Of a stretch of DNA of 64,000 nt, positions 1-9,552 are shown in pieces. The translations under genes and the position numbers were made by a program. The notes beneath the pieces were generated by a model that was not told the DNA's origin, searched no databases, and saw only the letters and a program-made list of their open reading frames with translations. Position 1 is the stretch's first letter; each line of letters opens with the position of its first letter. Source of the stretch: Hemerocallis citrina (lineage: Eukaryota > Streptophyta > Magnoliopsida > Asparagales > Asphodelaceae); contig CM030362.1 of assembly GCA_017893485.1 (NCBI GenBank), forward strand, positions 35,781,565-35,845,564, read 5' to 3'.

Positions 1-793
1 TGTGTGTCTAGTTTCGTCTTTCATGCCTCTTTTGCTGTCAAAGTGGTGTGAATGGTAAATTTTCTCATGAATTTGGAACTTATCAAAGTTATTTTATTTT
101 ATTTTTTGCGTAGTTCATGAGTTTCTGGTCTAAAAATAATCAATGTCCTGTTGTGCAGCTAAGTACGAATTACATAGGGACTCAACCACCCTCAATAAAT
201 TTATGCATACCGTCAACAATGTGGGCATAGGGGAGTAATTAGAACTTAGTCAATATTTTAGGTAATTTTGGGAGAATTAGATCGAGAATCTATTAATGTT
301 TTCAAATAGTGTATTCAACAATAGACACAGTTTTAGTGTCTACTTTAAGCACAAATTACATCTCAAATCATATTATGCACAGGTTAAATGATTTGTTTAT
401 GATACCATGAATTCCGGTCCATTCTCTTAAAAAATCATAATTTTTTTCTTCTAGGAGTTGTTTTATGAATTAAAGTAATCTGTGCGATTTTTAATGTTTT
501 TCCAGCTAGTCTTCTTCGATGAAAGTCGTAGCAACTTGATGAAGGCAATGTCCTCCTTGAAAAACATATAGTGTTTACTCCAAACTGGAAATGGAATACA
601 CAAGGACATCCACATACTAGAAATACTATGATCGAGCATCAACGTTAACTTTGATCATGCATTCCTGCCTTTGCCTCGAATAACAGGAATCTATAAGCTT
701 TTCCTTCAAACCATAAGATCCCCAAAACAAATCAAATTCAAAATGAAACTAATAGTACAAATTGGATCAATACGGTTTTCACTTAAATCTATA
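1..793. other. AT-rich intergenic sequence
   Basis: Apart from the possible terminal exon at 506-571, I see no coding pattern, RNA gene or transposon end here. The longer open frames are low-complexity and without family resemblance. The stretch ends where a Helitron terminus (ACTAGT) begins. Confidence 0.5.
506..571 (+). CDS. possible last exon of an off-window gene
   Basis: A pyrimidine-rich tract ending in TTTTTCCAG (497-505) is followed by 21 open codons and a TAG stop at 569-571. The peptide reads LVFFDESRSNLMKAMSSLKN plus Ile, which has ordinary protein-like composition. This would suit the terminal exon of a plus-strand gene whose other exons lie before the window. I do not recognise the family. 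A single short exon with a good acceptor can arise by chance, so this is only a hint. Confidence 0.25.
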   Translation, partial: LVFFDESRSNLMKAMSSLKNI

Positions 794-845
794 CTAGTAA
801 TTACACATGTGATGCACGTAAATAAATACATATTTTTTAAAAGTT

Positions 846-2118
846 TTGATGAATCGGATAGAGTCTTGCGACTCCAGCCATACAAACAATAACATTAAAC
901 AAAAGAATTACAAGCGGAGTTTTACAAGCCGTAAAACCAAAACATACAGGTGTAGAAGAACAAGTAAAACACCCGAGGGCATCGCAAAAACAGGAATACA
1001 TAGTAGAATAAACAAAAGTTACAGAAGGACGAATCCAATAGAGTCTGCAAGCTGGCTCGAATTAGGGGATTGCACCGCTAGATCAAACGAATGCTCACTA
1101 CCCCTTGCCAATGGGAAGTCTTGCTGGGCGCTATGATCGAGTACGGCTGCGAGAGGAGTACGCAGCAAGTTACACCCGGCTAGCACCAACAGCGCGGAGA
1201 CGCGAGTTCCAGAGTAGTCCAGAATCGCCTCAAATGCTGTGGACTACAACACTCAACACGTGAAGGGAAACTCACGGCCTAGCTCAGCACAAACCACAAA
1301 GGCAATCCCCGCTATAGCTTAAAACTCCCAGCGACGGCTCACGTCCAGCCGCAAAGGAGCCCAATTTTAGATAGAAAAGAAGTAAAATAGTAACAGAAAG
1401 CTCAAAAACCAGAGCAAACGAAATCGAAAAAGTCATAGGTAGCAAAAGGAGAGACACATATAAACAGGGAGGCAAAATCCTCTAGCGCGTCGCTCAGAAG
1501 AGAAGAGCACAGAGCTAAATGAGCGCACGAGTCGGCAATTGCCTATAAGCAAACGAGAGGCCAACATCCAAATGGGTGCCGCTCGAACAAACACACAAGT
1601 GCATCTAAGCAAACCAAATTAACCAACAACCAATAGAGACATGGGACACAGCGAAGAGGCCCCAAACCTCATGGAATTACAACAACAGCCAGAAAATCAA
1701 CATCCAGATAAAGCACAGCAGCAAAAGGAAAAGCCGTCACCATACAACCCGACTGAGAGGAGAGAGGTGCACAAAAAAATTAACCAGCCTAAGGTTTTAT
1801 GAACAAAGAAGACATGACTAAGAGCATCCACTTCACTACTAGAGTGGAAAATACAAAACCAAGCAAAAACGCTCGTCATCGCCGGCACCATCAAAATACA
1901 ACCCAAGGCAACTTCAAACCTGCGAGGAAGAAAAAGGGTGAACCAGAATAGCAGTAAAAAAAGGAACAAAGTCCAAAAAAGCTCAGAATTAGAGAAACTT
2001 AAAAAGCGTTCAGGGTACGAAGGCAGAGTATGGCTTCATTTAGCCTACGACTGAAAAGAGCATCTCTAGCTTCAATTTTTAACGTAGAAGATTAGGAATT
2101 GAAAAGAAATAAAAACTC
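846..2118 (-). pseudogene. LINE ORF2 tail and 3' UTR (sense segment)
   Basis: On the minus strand the first 80 bases read as the extreme C-terminus of ORF2 (LKLEARDALFSRRLNEA). The same region of the 27642-36053 LINE reads LKLEAREAMLAERLENA. The remaining ~1.2 kb matches the T-rich 3' UTR style of that family and ends with the shared ATGGCTGGAGTC...GACTCTATCCG terminus next to an A-rich tail (plus-strand T/A run at 832-845). Open frames seen here on either strand are UTR noise. Confidence 0.7.
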
Positions 2119-2119
2119 T

Positions 2120-5100
2120 TCAATTCCAATCGCTTCACCATTTCATTAACGATCTCTGTTTCCTCTGTGGGAACTTTAATGTCACCAGATTCTTCTCTGA
2201 AAGGTCTACCCCGTCCTCCTTTGATTATCAATCCGCCTTCTTCAACGATTGCATTCGTGCACTGCAGTTGACTAATATCCCTCTTAATGGCAGATCGTTT
2301 ACCTGGTCCAACCAGCGTCAATCTCCGACGATGGCCAAACTTGACCGGTTTCTGGTTTCACAGAACTGGATTAACCAGTTTCAAAACACGTTCTCCAAGG
2401 CTTTACCCAACCTTTTCTCTGACCACGTTCCCATCGCTCTCAATTCTAACTTCCCTTTCCCTCATCATCATAAATTCCGCTTCGAAAAATTCTGGTTACA
2501 AGATCAACTGTTTGTCAATCTTATTGAGGAATGCTTATCCGCAATTACCGGATCTTCTGGGTTGGGTAGCATCCTCCTCAAACTTCACGCTATCAAATTC
2601 GGTTGTAAGATTTGGCGCAACGACAGACAGTATAACACCAATTTCCTTAAAATCTATCTGCTAGCTTCCATCGAGTCTCTTGACAAGATGGAGGAGCTGG
2701 GTCCTCTTTCTGACTCAGCTCGTGCTGAAAGGCTTTCCTATAAGCGAGATTATGCCAACATCCTTTATCAGGACCACATCAAATGGGCTCAAAGAGCCAG
2801 AGTGGGATGGTTAGAGGAAGGTGACGACAATTCCGCTTTCTTTCATAACTTTGCGTCCCACAGACAACGTTGTAATCGTATCTCAACGATCTCAGACAAC
2901 GGTGTCGACCTTAATTCCGACGGTGAGATCCATCGGACTTTTCTTTCCTTCTATAAAAACTTTATTGGATCGTACAAACATTGATCCATTAGCCTAGATT
3001 GGCATCATCTATACGGACCTCAGGCTCAAGATCTATCAGCCATTGAAGTCCCCTTTTCCTTGGAGGAGATTAGAGTGGCGGTTTTCGCTTTAAAAAGCGA
3101 TTCAGCGCTAGGACCGGATGGATTCCCCGCTTTCTTCTTCCAAAAGTTCTGGCACTGCCTTAAAGATGATCTCTTTCGTATGTTCACGGAACTGCATCAG
3201 GGGACTTTTTCGTTCGATCGCATCAATTATGCGCACATCATGCTTATCCCTAAAATGTTGGAAGCGCATACCGTGTCGAACTTCAGGCCGATTAGCCTTA
3301 TCAACACCACCTTCAAAATCATCATGAAAGTCCTTTTCGCGAGACTCAGCGCCGTACTCTCTCCCCTTATTGATCCTGCCTAATCACCGCTTTATCCTTG
3401 ATAGTGTTGCTTCGGCCCAAGAAATTATTTCGCACTGTCACATGTCTAACTCTGAAGGCATCCTTCTCAAACTTGATTTCCAAAAGGCTGACGACAACGT
3501 CAGCTGGGATTTCCTGTTTGATATTCTTATCAATAGAGGATTTGGTCCCAAATGGATCGCCTGGATTAAATCCAGCCTCTTCTCTAGCACTTCTTCCATT
3601 GTCATTAATGGCTCCGAAGGTCACAAATTTAAAATTAAATGTGGCCTACGCCAGGGAGATCTGCTCTCATCCCTCTTATTTTCCCTAATTACAGACGTCT
3701 TTAGTAAACTTCTTCGCAACGCTTGGGAAGCCCAGGCCATTGAAGGGCTAGGTGACTCACGTCTTTTTCATGGTGTTCTTAATCTGCAATACGCAGATGA
3801 TACTATCATTTTTGCTAAACCAAACCCTCACTCTCTCCGTAACCTTAAACTTCTCCTTTACTGTTTCGAACTTATCTCGGGACATTCGATCAATTTTCAA
3901 AAATCTTCAGTTCTATGGCTGGGAGGTTCTCCCAATCACCAGATCGAGATATCCAACTTCTTTAACTGCCCTATTGCTTCTTTCCCTGTTACGTATTTGG
4001 GTATCCCCTTGGGATGGGGCAAACTGCATAAATCAAATTGGTTGCCCATGGTGGAAAAGGTAGAATCCAGGCTTAATGTTTGGACTGGGAAGCTCCTCTC
4101 CCGTGGAGGTAGACTGATCCTCCTTAACTCGGTCCTCTCGTCTATCCCTCTCTATATGATGTTTTTCTATTATGTTCCTTCTTGGGTTATCAAGAGAATA
4201 GACCAAATCAGAAGTATTTTTTTTGGTCAGGTTCTTCCAATCACAAGCCAGGTTCTCACCTTAGCAACTTGAAATTGGTCTGTTCCTCCAAAGAGGCAGG
4301 GGGCTTAGGGGTCTTGAACCTCAGAAACCATAACTTAGCCTTGTTGGGTAAATGGCATTGGAGGTTCTTTAAACTCGATCATTTACCCTGGATCCAAAGT
4401 ATCAAGGCCAACTGCTATTCCAATCGTAGGTAGTGGGCTTTCCCCCACAGTATCCACTGCAACACCTCCCCTTTTTGGAAGGGGGTTTGGAAAGCGTCTG
4501 CTGCTTTCCAATGCGGCATCTACCATGACTGCTTTGACGGATCCATGACTTTGTTCTGGTATGACCTGTGGATTGGTAATTCCAAACTCGCAACTTCTTT
4601 CCCGGCTCTCTTCCGCCTGGCATCCAATCCTCTTGCCACGGTAGCAGACTCTTTCACCCTCATTAACTCGCAAAGGCATTGGTTCATCCCTTTCTCAGTC
4701 AGTCTCCCGACCCACTTAACTTCTGATTTTAATGATCTCCTGTCCTCCCTAAACAATTACGACTAGCACCCAAAAGAAGATATCTCTTGGCATTGGAACT
4801 CGGCGGGGATTTACTCGGTTAAATCGTTTTATCACTTTCTTAACTTTAGAGGCACCCTCTCTCCTTTTGCTTGCTGATTTCATTTGGCAATTCTGCGCTC
4901 CCCTTAAAGTTAAAATTGTCTCTTAGCTTTCTCTAAACAATAGACTGCTTACTGCCGAAATTCTCAACAAAAGGAACTTAGCGTGGGGGCGGTTGTGTCC
5001 TCTCTGCTCCATTTATTTTGAAGAAGCAGATCACCTGTTTGTGAGATGCAACTTCACGCATCCGCTGTGGAAAATTAGTTCTCTTGCTTAGGAATTCCCC

Positions 5101-5211
5101 TCTATCCCACCCAATTTACACTCTTGTTGGTCTATCCGTCCCCCGAACAAAATATACCACAAATCGTGGAATCTTTCGGTTCAAATTATTATTTGGATCA
5201 TTTGGATCGAA
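2120..5211 (+). pseudogene. LINE ORF2 pseudogene (inverted segment)
   Basis: This encodes endonuclease C-terminal motifs (FNVTRFF at 2172-2192, then SDHVPIAL near 2420). The reverse-transcriptase core follows: PDGFPAFFFQKFW (3114-3152), RPISLINTTFK, LKLDFQKADDNV, GLRQGDLLSSLLFSL and the catalytic LQYADDTIIF (3784-3813). A degenerate zinc-binding CPLC region lies near 5000. The frame is broken many times: a stop at 2982-2984, a shift near 3383, further breaks near 4250-4440 and after 4766. One core motif has drifted (KAYDN to KADDN), and the GDP of GLRQGDP reads GDL. The segment starts inside the endonuclease and ends about 55 codons before the ORF2 terminus. It cannot make a working protein. 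Confidence 0.8.
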
Positions 5212-5775
5212 ACATTTTTTCTAAAGTTAAAACTTCGACATAGTCTCATCTTGAACCTAAGACTTCTTTTATATTAGTTATGTACGGACGATGTTCGTGT
5301 TGGGTTGTATACAAACGAACAACTCCAACTCTTCCATTATAATATTAGAGTTTTTTTTTATGAAGTTCTTGGGGGCAATTTCAATGTATAAGTTCACTAG
5401 AAAATGTTTAAATATACAAGAAGATATGACGTCCAATTTCAAAGCTTAAAATTCTTGCGACTTCCTTTATGAGGGCCAGTTGTTCCATAGCCAAACTCCA
5501 CAAAATATAATAATTAAAGCCCTGCTGATACTAAAAACTTGACTTAAGATGCAAGAAAATTCTTGCAAATTTCTCTTGAAATGTCGGTGTAGGATATTTC
5601 CTGGAAGTAGCTGAATGGTATCCAGTTGACAGCAGGATTGTAACAACTAACCAATCTGATAATTGTAGAGTTTTTAATAGACTACCAATCAAGGAAGCTT
5701 ACAAGAATTGTTCCCAAAATTCCTACGAAATTGTCTTGTATGACAACCAGAAAACTCGGGTATCTCAAGATCTTT

Positions 5776-5784
5776 CTATATAAA
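5776..5784 (+). promoter_or_regulatory. TATA box of the membrane protein gene
   Basis: CTATATAAA lies 64 bases before the ATG at 5848. This is a normal distance for a plant TATA box with a short leader. The leader is C/T-rich, as is common in plant 5' UTRs. Confidence 0.5.
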
Positions 5785-5847
5785 CAACCCGCATTTCCCA
5801 CCTTCTTTCTCCCAAGTTGGTTCATACTTTCCCACCCTTTTACAGTC

Positions 5848-6369
5848 ATGGATACAGAGTCCAATTCTGCAGGTATTTGCAAACTCGAAGCAAAGGAATC
5901 ACACCCATCACCTCTCACTCTCCTGCTAGCCTTCCTCACAGTCAGCTTAGTCCTAGAGGGTTATCGATCCATCGGGAAACAAGCTGCGTTGGCTTTTGCG
6001 GTCATCTCGCATTTGGATCTCATGCTCCTTATCTTGTGTTTCAGTAAGCTTGAGAAGCTACCATTCATCTCTGCAAGAAGGAAGCATTTGAAGGTGGTGG
6101 TGTGTTTTCTGTCGATGATTCTAATTGCGATGGTTGCCTATCATGTGGCCTCGATAATGCCTCTAGCTATCAAAGTTTTTGTCTGGAGTATGGCAGTGAT
6201 GACTATGTTCATTGTATTTTATGTCTGCCTTCTCGTCAGAAGAGAAGACTCTGTTGGTGAAGCTATAGATTCTAGCTTGGATGGTAAATTACTTCCTCTT
6301 CTCTCAAAGTATCGCAGGTTTGAATCCTCTGAGAAATTGGCATCTGGTCTCGATAGAGTTATGGTCTAA
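5848..6369 (+). CDS. small four-helix membrane protein, unknown function
   Basis: The 173-residue protein starts MDTESNSAG. An upstream in-frame ATG at 5731 lies before the TATA box, so 5848 is preferred. Four hydrophobic segments are visible, at about residues 24-41, 52-70, 81-99 and 107-127 (LTLLLAFLTVSLVLEGY, ALAFAVISHLDLMLLILCF, VVVCFLSMILIAMVAYHV, IKVFVWSMAVMTMFIVFYV). A short basic loop with ARRKHLK precedes the third. The hydrophilic tail has SSLDGKLLPLLSKYRRF. No signal peptide or catalytic motif is evident. The layout resembles an uncharacterised plant family of short four-TM proteins with an early LTLLLAxxxxSLVLEGYR signature. Intact single exon; probably a real gene of unknown role. 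Confidence 0.75.
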   Translation: MDTESNSAGICKLEAKESHPSPLTLLLAFLTVSLVLEGYRSIGKQAALAFAVISHLDLMLLILCFSKLEKLPFISARRKHLKVVVCFLSMILIAMVAYHVASIMPLAIKVFVWSMAVMTMFIVFYVCLLVRREDSVGEAIDSSLDGKLLPLLSKYRRFESSEKLASGLDRVMV

Positions 6370-7252
6370 TCAAATAGAATACTCGATGAATTGGAGGAAT
6401 CACTAATCTCTTATACTTTCTTCTACTCAACGGTGTAGTTTTATGCAGTGGATTTCTGATTCCCGACGTACGTGCATACCGATAACTAGTCTCCCCGGTT
6501 TTCTTTGCTTAACCAAAAAATTGCTGATGGCCTCCAACTTCCTGTGTAGGGCATATCCCCAATTCCTTACTCTTGGTGGATCCAAGCACTGATCCATTAA
6601 CTGGAGAAAAGAGAGCAGTTTTCAGCACATCATCAAGAACAACAAGAAAAAACAAAGTTATTGTAACATTTTATTTGTATCACCAAGTCAGTTTTATGAA
6701 CAAGAAATTGTATATTTCATCTCATTTGGATTATTAGGCAATCATGTTTCACTTTCATTTGCTAGTATCTAATTAGCTATATTTGCCAGAAAATTACTTG
6801 GTATTTTCTTGCAGCGATTTGGAGACATCGCTGTGTGTGTGCGCATAAACCGAGAGGTTTTTTCTTTCCTGTGTGACCTCAGCGGCTACTATCCATCGTT
6901 CACAAGCTCCGCCATCCATGGAAAAATTGTGACCTTGACCACATCAAACACCCTTAGCAACTTCCATCAATCGACAACCAACGCAAACCACATTCTCATT
7001 TACACTACCTATATTTACATGTTGCGCAACCTTGTACTCAACCATACTCCACTACCTCAACATTGATTCACTCACGACAATATAACTGTGACAACATCGA
7101 AACCCTGCATTCAATTTCTTCATCCATTAACATAGATCCCAACATTGCCATATAAAGAACTGCATTAGATTCATAACCTACATTACATACAACATATGAA
7201 TAGAACATAACAAACAGTACTATCTACATTGAATTTCATCAAATACATTCCT
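6370..7252. other. intergenic region between two genes
   Basis: The 3' flank of the membrane protein gene is followed by AT-rich spacer. The part from about 7140 to 7252 is probably the 3' UTR of the minus-strand RIQ-type gene. The open frame at 6809-7066 has no family resemblance or codon structure and is not called. Confidence 0.5.
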
Positions 7253-7783
7253 TCAATCAGCCTCCTGCAATCCCCCCAAAACAATCGACCCGACAAACAA
7301 CCCTGCCGCGCCCACCCCCAACACCGCAGCTGCCACAGCCTGCGCAGCCACCAGCGCCGCAGAATCGTCCGGCACAACCACAACAACCCCAACAGCCGCC
7401 ACAAACAGCGGCAACGAAATCGAGGCCAAAATGGGCGGCGGAAACGCGGCCGCAGTCTCGACCAGACTGAGAAGGCCTAGCTCTTCGGCTTTGGAGAAGA
7501 GCCCGAGCTTCTCGATGGATGAGAGAGTGAAGCCGAGGCTCTCGGCTTTGGACAAGAGGCCGGCCTTTTCTACGGTGGATAAGAGCTTGCGCTTCTCGAC
7601 CTTTTTTATGACGTCGACGGTGACGGGTTCGCTGGCTTCGGAGAAGAGGCCGGCTCCGAACCACTGCTTGGACCAGGTGGGGTCGTAGCGGTTGACTTTC
7701 TTTTGTGGGGCCATGGCGCGGATTTTGAGGAGGTGGGGTTTTGAAGGAGAGAAGGTGGCGATGGAGAATGCGGTCGACGCCAT
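7253..7783 (-). CDS. RIQ1: RIQ1/RIQ2-like DUF1118 thylakoid protein
   Basis: The 176-residue single-exon protein begins MASTAFSIATFSPSKPHLLK, a Ser/Ala-rich, acid-poor N-terminus typical of a chloroplast transit peptide. The core has WSKQWFGAGLFSE, then repeated short motifs (VEKRKLLSTVEKAGLLSKAE, LGFTLSSIEKLGLFSKAEEL, GLLSLVE). Two C-terminal hydrophobic segments follow (ISLPLFVAAVGVVVVV and LVAAQAVAAAVLGVGAAGLF) with the end GGLQEAD. This is the layout I associate with the plant DUF1118 family. Its Arabidopsis members RIQ1 and RIQ2 are grana-thylakoid proteins that affect membrane stacking, light-harvesting complex organisation and non-photochemical quenching. I cannot tell RIQ1 from RIQ2, so the symbol is tentative. 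The coding region is GC-rich against AT-rich flanks, with no lesions. Confidence 0.8.
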   Translation of the reverse strand: MASTAFSIATFSPSKPHLLKIRAMAPQKKVNRYDPTWSKQWFGAGLFSEASEPVTVDVIKKVEKRKLLSTVEKAGLLSKAESLGFTLSSIEKLGLFSKAEELGLLSLVETAAAFPPPILASISLPLFVAAVGVVVVVPDDSAALVAAQAVAAAVLGVGAAGLFVGSIVLGGLQEAD

Positions 7784-8113
7784 TTTTGAGATGGAAGGCG
7801 AAGAAGAGAAGATGTTTGTTTTGTTTTTTGTCCAATCAAAAGAACGAAGAGGCCTATCCGTAGCGAGTCGGGTTCGGGTTTATGATAGTTATAACCGTGG
7901 TGTATACATGTCCCAACAAGAGTAGTTACGGCTGGGTTACATGCAAAACACTGCAATAATAAAATATTATTGCAAGTGGAACTATGAAAGGCCGCAACAA
8001 TGGGTTGAAATTTGCAGAATGGATGTAAATTGTGAAATTTTAGATGCAATTTTGTAAATATTGCAACTTGATTAGTTGTAAAAGGACATAGTTGCAATGC
8101 AACTAAACACCTA
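7784..8113 (-). promoter_or_regulatory. upstream region of the RIQ-type gene
   Basis: The 330 bases between the RIQ-type ATG (7783) and the Helitron cluster hold the 5' UTR and proximal promoter. A CCAAT-containing stretch (CCAATCAAAAGAACG, plus strand near 7832) is the only recognisable element. I see no confident TATA box. Because Helitrons start at 8114, the undisturbed promoter space is short. Confidence 0.35.
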
Positions 8114-8484
8114 CTAGTAAGTTTCCCGTTTTTGATAAAAGTTGTAGAATTTTTACATGCGATGTATGTGTTAAGAAATATTTTTGAAGTTGGACGTGCG
8201 TTGCACGTAATTAAGAAAAATATTTTAAAAAAAAGCTACGATTTGTACGTGCAATGCACGTGTTCATAGTTAGAATTGGAGTTGTACGTGCAACATATGT
8301 GTTTGTTTGGTGCTAAAAAAATATTGAAAACTTTTTTTGCCTGTGCATTGCACGTTTAAATAGGTGGAATTTTTTTGTTTGTTTATTTTTGTTATAAATA
8401 ATGAGAGAGTTGGAGTTTACGTGCAACGCACGAGTTTATATGTTAACAAATTACAACTCCAACTCTCCCATTATAATATTATTA

Positions 8485-9527
8485 CTAGTATTTTTCACGT
8501 GCGATGCACGTTTTGATAAGAGTTGGAGGATTGTCACGTGCGATTTACGTATTAAGAAATAGTTTTGGAGTTGGACATGCGTTGCACGTAATTGGTAAAA
8601 ATATTTTGAAGGAAAAGCTACAATTTGTACGTGCAAGAGAAATCTACTCCCAACTCGTAGTCCTAATAACGGAAGTGCACCACAAGCAATAGAAACTCGC
8701 AAGAAATAGATGAACCAAGAACAAGCCACCATAACATATGGATCTCATAAGAACACAACCAATATGCAGAGATAATCAATACTTCTTATTCTCAAAGAAA
8801 TATAAAGATTAGAAGAAAGATTACAACTCTCAATCTCTCTCTCTCACCTTGGAAACACTCGGTACAATCTCTCTTGAAGTTGAATAATGATCAGCACTAG
8901 ATATCTAAACCCTAGAGTTTACGGCCACAAATATATAGCCCCCAAGCAAATCCTAAAAGATAAACACAAATATAGCAAATTGGGTATTTCTCCCGTAAGC
9001 CCAAAAGAAACAATCAGCGTCGGTGTCGGTCGACTGCCCCCCAGGCCGGTCGACCGCATCGTGCAACATCAATCCAGAGGGCTGACCGGTCGACCGTCCC
9101 CTCCTCTGTTGGACGACTGCACTCGAAGAATCCCCAGTCGACTGGGTCGGTCGACCGCACCCCTAGCCGGTCGACCGCAACCTTCCAGACTTCTCTTCTT
9201 CTACTTGCTGCTTGTCTTCCCTTGCTTCTTTGTCTCCTCTTCTTCTCCAACTTCAAGTACCCCGTGTATACGTGTATTTGAGGTCACAATTTCTAACAGT
9301 TTGTAAGTAGAATTTGAGTTGTACGTGCAACATATGTATATGTTGAGTGTTAAAAAAATATTGAAAATTTGTTTTGCACATGTGTTGCACGTTTTAAATA
9401 GGTGAATTTTTTTATTTGTTTGTTTTTGTTGTAATTAATGAAAGAGTTGGAGTTGAACGTGCAACGCACTGGTTTGTATGTTGACAACATTACAACTCCA
9501 ACTCTCCTATTATAATATTATTAGAGA
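8485..9527 (-). mobile_element. inner Helitron, inserted near the outer copy's end
   Basis: CTAG at 8485-8488 is followed by TATTTTTCACGTGCGATGCACG. The other terminus, TATTATTAGAGA, ends at 9527. The copy lies between A8484 and T9528, matching Helitron insertion between A and T. It shares the internal order of the outer copy, including GTTGGACRTGCGTTGCACGT and the GAGTTGGAGTT segment before the end. It is interrupted at about 8635-9298 by a solo-LTR-like block. Confidence 0.55.
8635..9298 (-). mobile_element. solo-LTR-like block with palindromic GC-rich core
   Basis: Read on the minus strand, the block starts TGTTAGAAATTGTGACC at 9298, a typical plant LTR start. A TATA motif (CTATATATTTG, near 8935) follows, and the block ends near 8635 where Helitron sequence resumes. 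Its size and position inside an otherwise collinear Helitron indicate an insertion. The 5-bp flanks do not match cleanly, so some flanking sequence was probably lost. The stretch 9018-9180 holds four copies of the palindrome CGGTCGACCG. Superfamily is not assignable; copia is the likelier guess. Confidence 0.45.
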
Positions 9528-9552
9528 TTATTATTAGAGATTTGCGATATAT

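Larger units (their letters stand above)
829..5228 (-). mobile_element. L1-type LINE with inverted 5' part (twin priming)
   Basis: On the minus strand, about 2118 down to 846 is the sense 3' end of an L1: the last ORF2 codons, a long 3' UTR and the family terminus GACTCTATCCG followed by a short A-rich tail. From about 2118 to 5211 the same family lies in the opposite orientation, running from the endonuclease CGDFN region to near the end of ORF2. Flanking direct repeats ACATATTTTTTAAAAGTT (828-845) and ACATTTTTTCTAAAGTT (5212-5228) look like one imperfect target duplication around the whole structure. This fits a single twin-primed insertion. The reference copy is the LINE at 27642-36053. 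Confidence 0.75.
794..5350 (-). mobile_element. short Helitron split by a LINE
   Basis: The left edge carries the reverse complement of a Helitron 3' end. CTAG lies at 794-797, flanked by A and T, and the palindrome-like ACATGTGATGCACGT follows. The right edge (about 5236-5350) has the family's other half, ending CCATTATAATATTAGAG, which resembles a 5' TCTC terminus on the minus strand. Uninterrupted relatives of about 180-260 bp lie at 12834-13094, 13529-13705 and 57308-57490. The interior is occupied by a LINE. No RepHel protein is encoded, so the element was non-autonomous. Confidence 0.65.
8114..9540 (-). mobile_element. outer Helitron of a nested pair
   Basis: CTAG at 8114-8117 (A before, T after) marks the minus-strand 3' terminus. 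Several ACGTGC/GCACGT palindromic motifs follow (near 8209, 8259 and 8425). The last 13 bases (9528-9540, ending TTAGAGA) appear to be the other terminus, displaced by the inner copy. Only structural sequence is present; there is no coding capacity. Confidence 0.55.
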
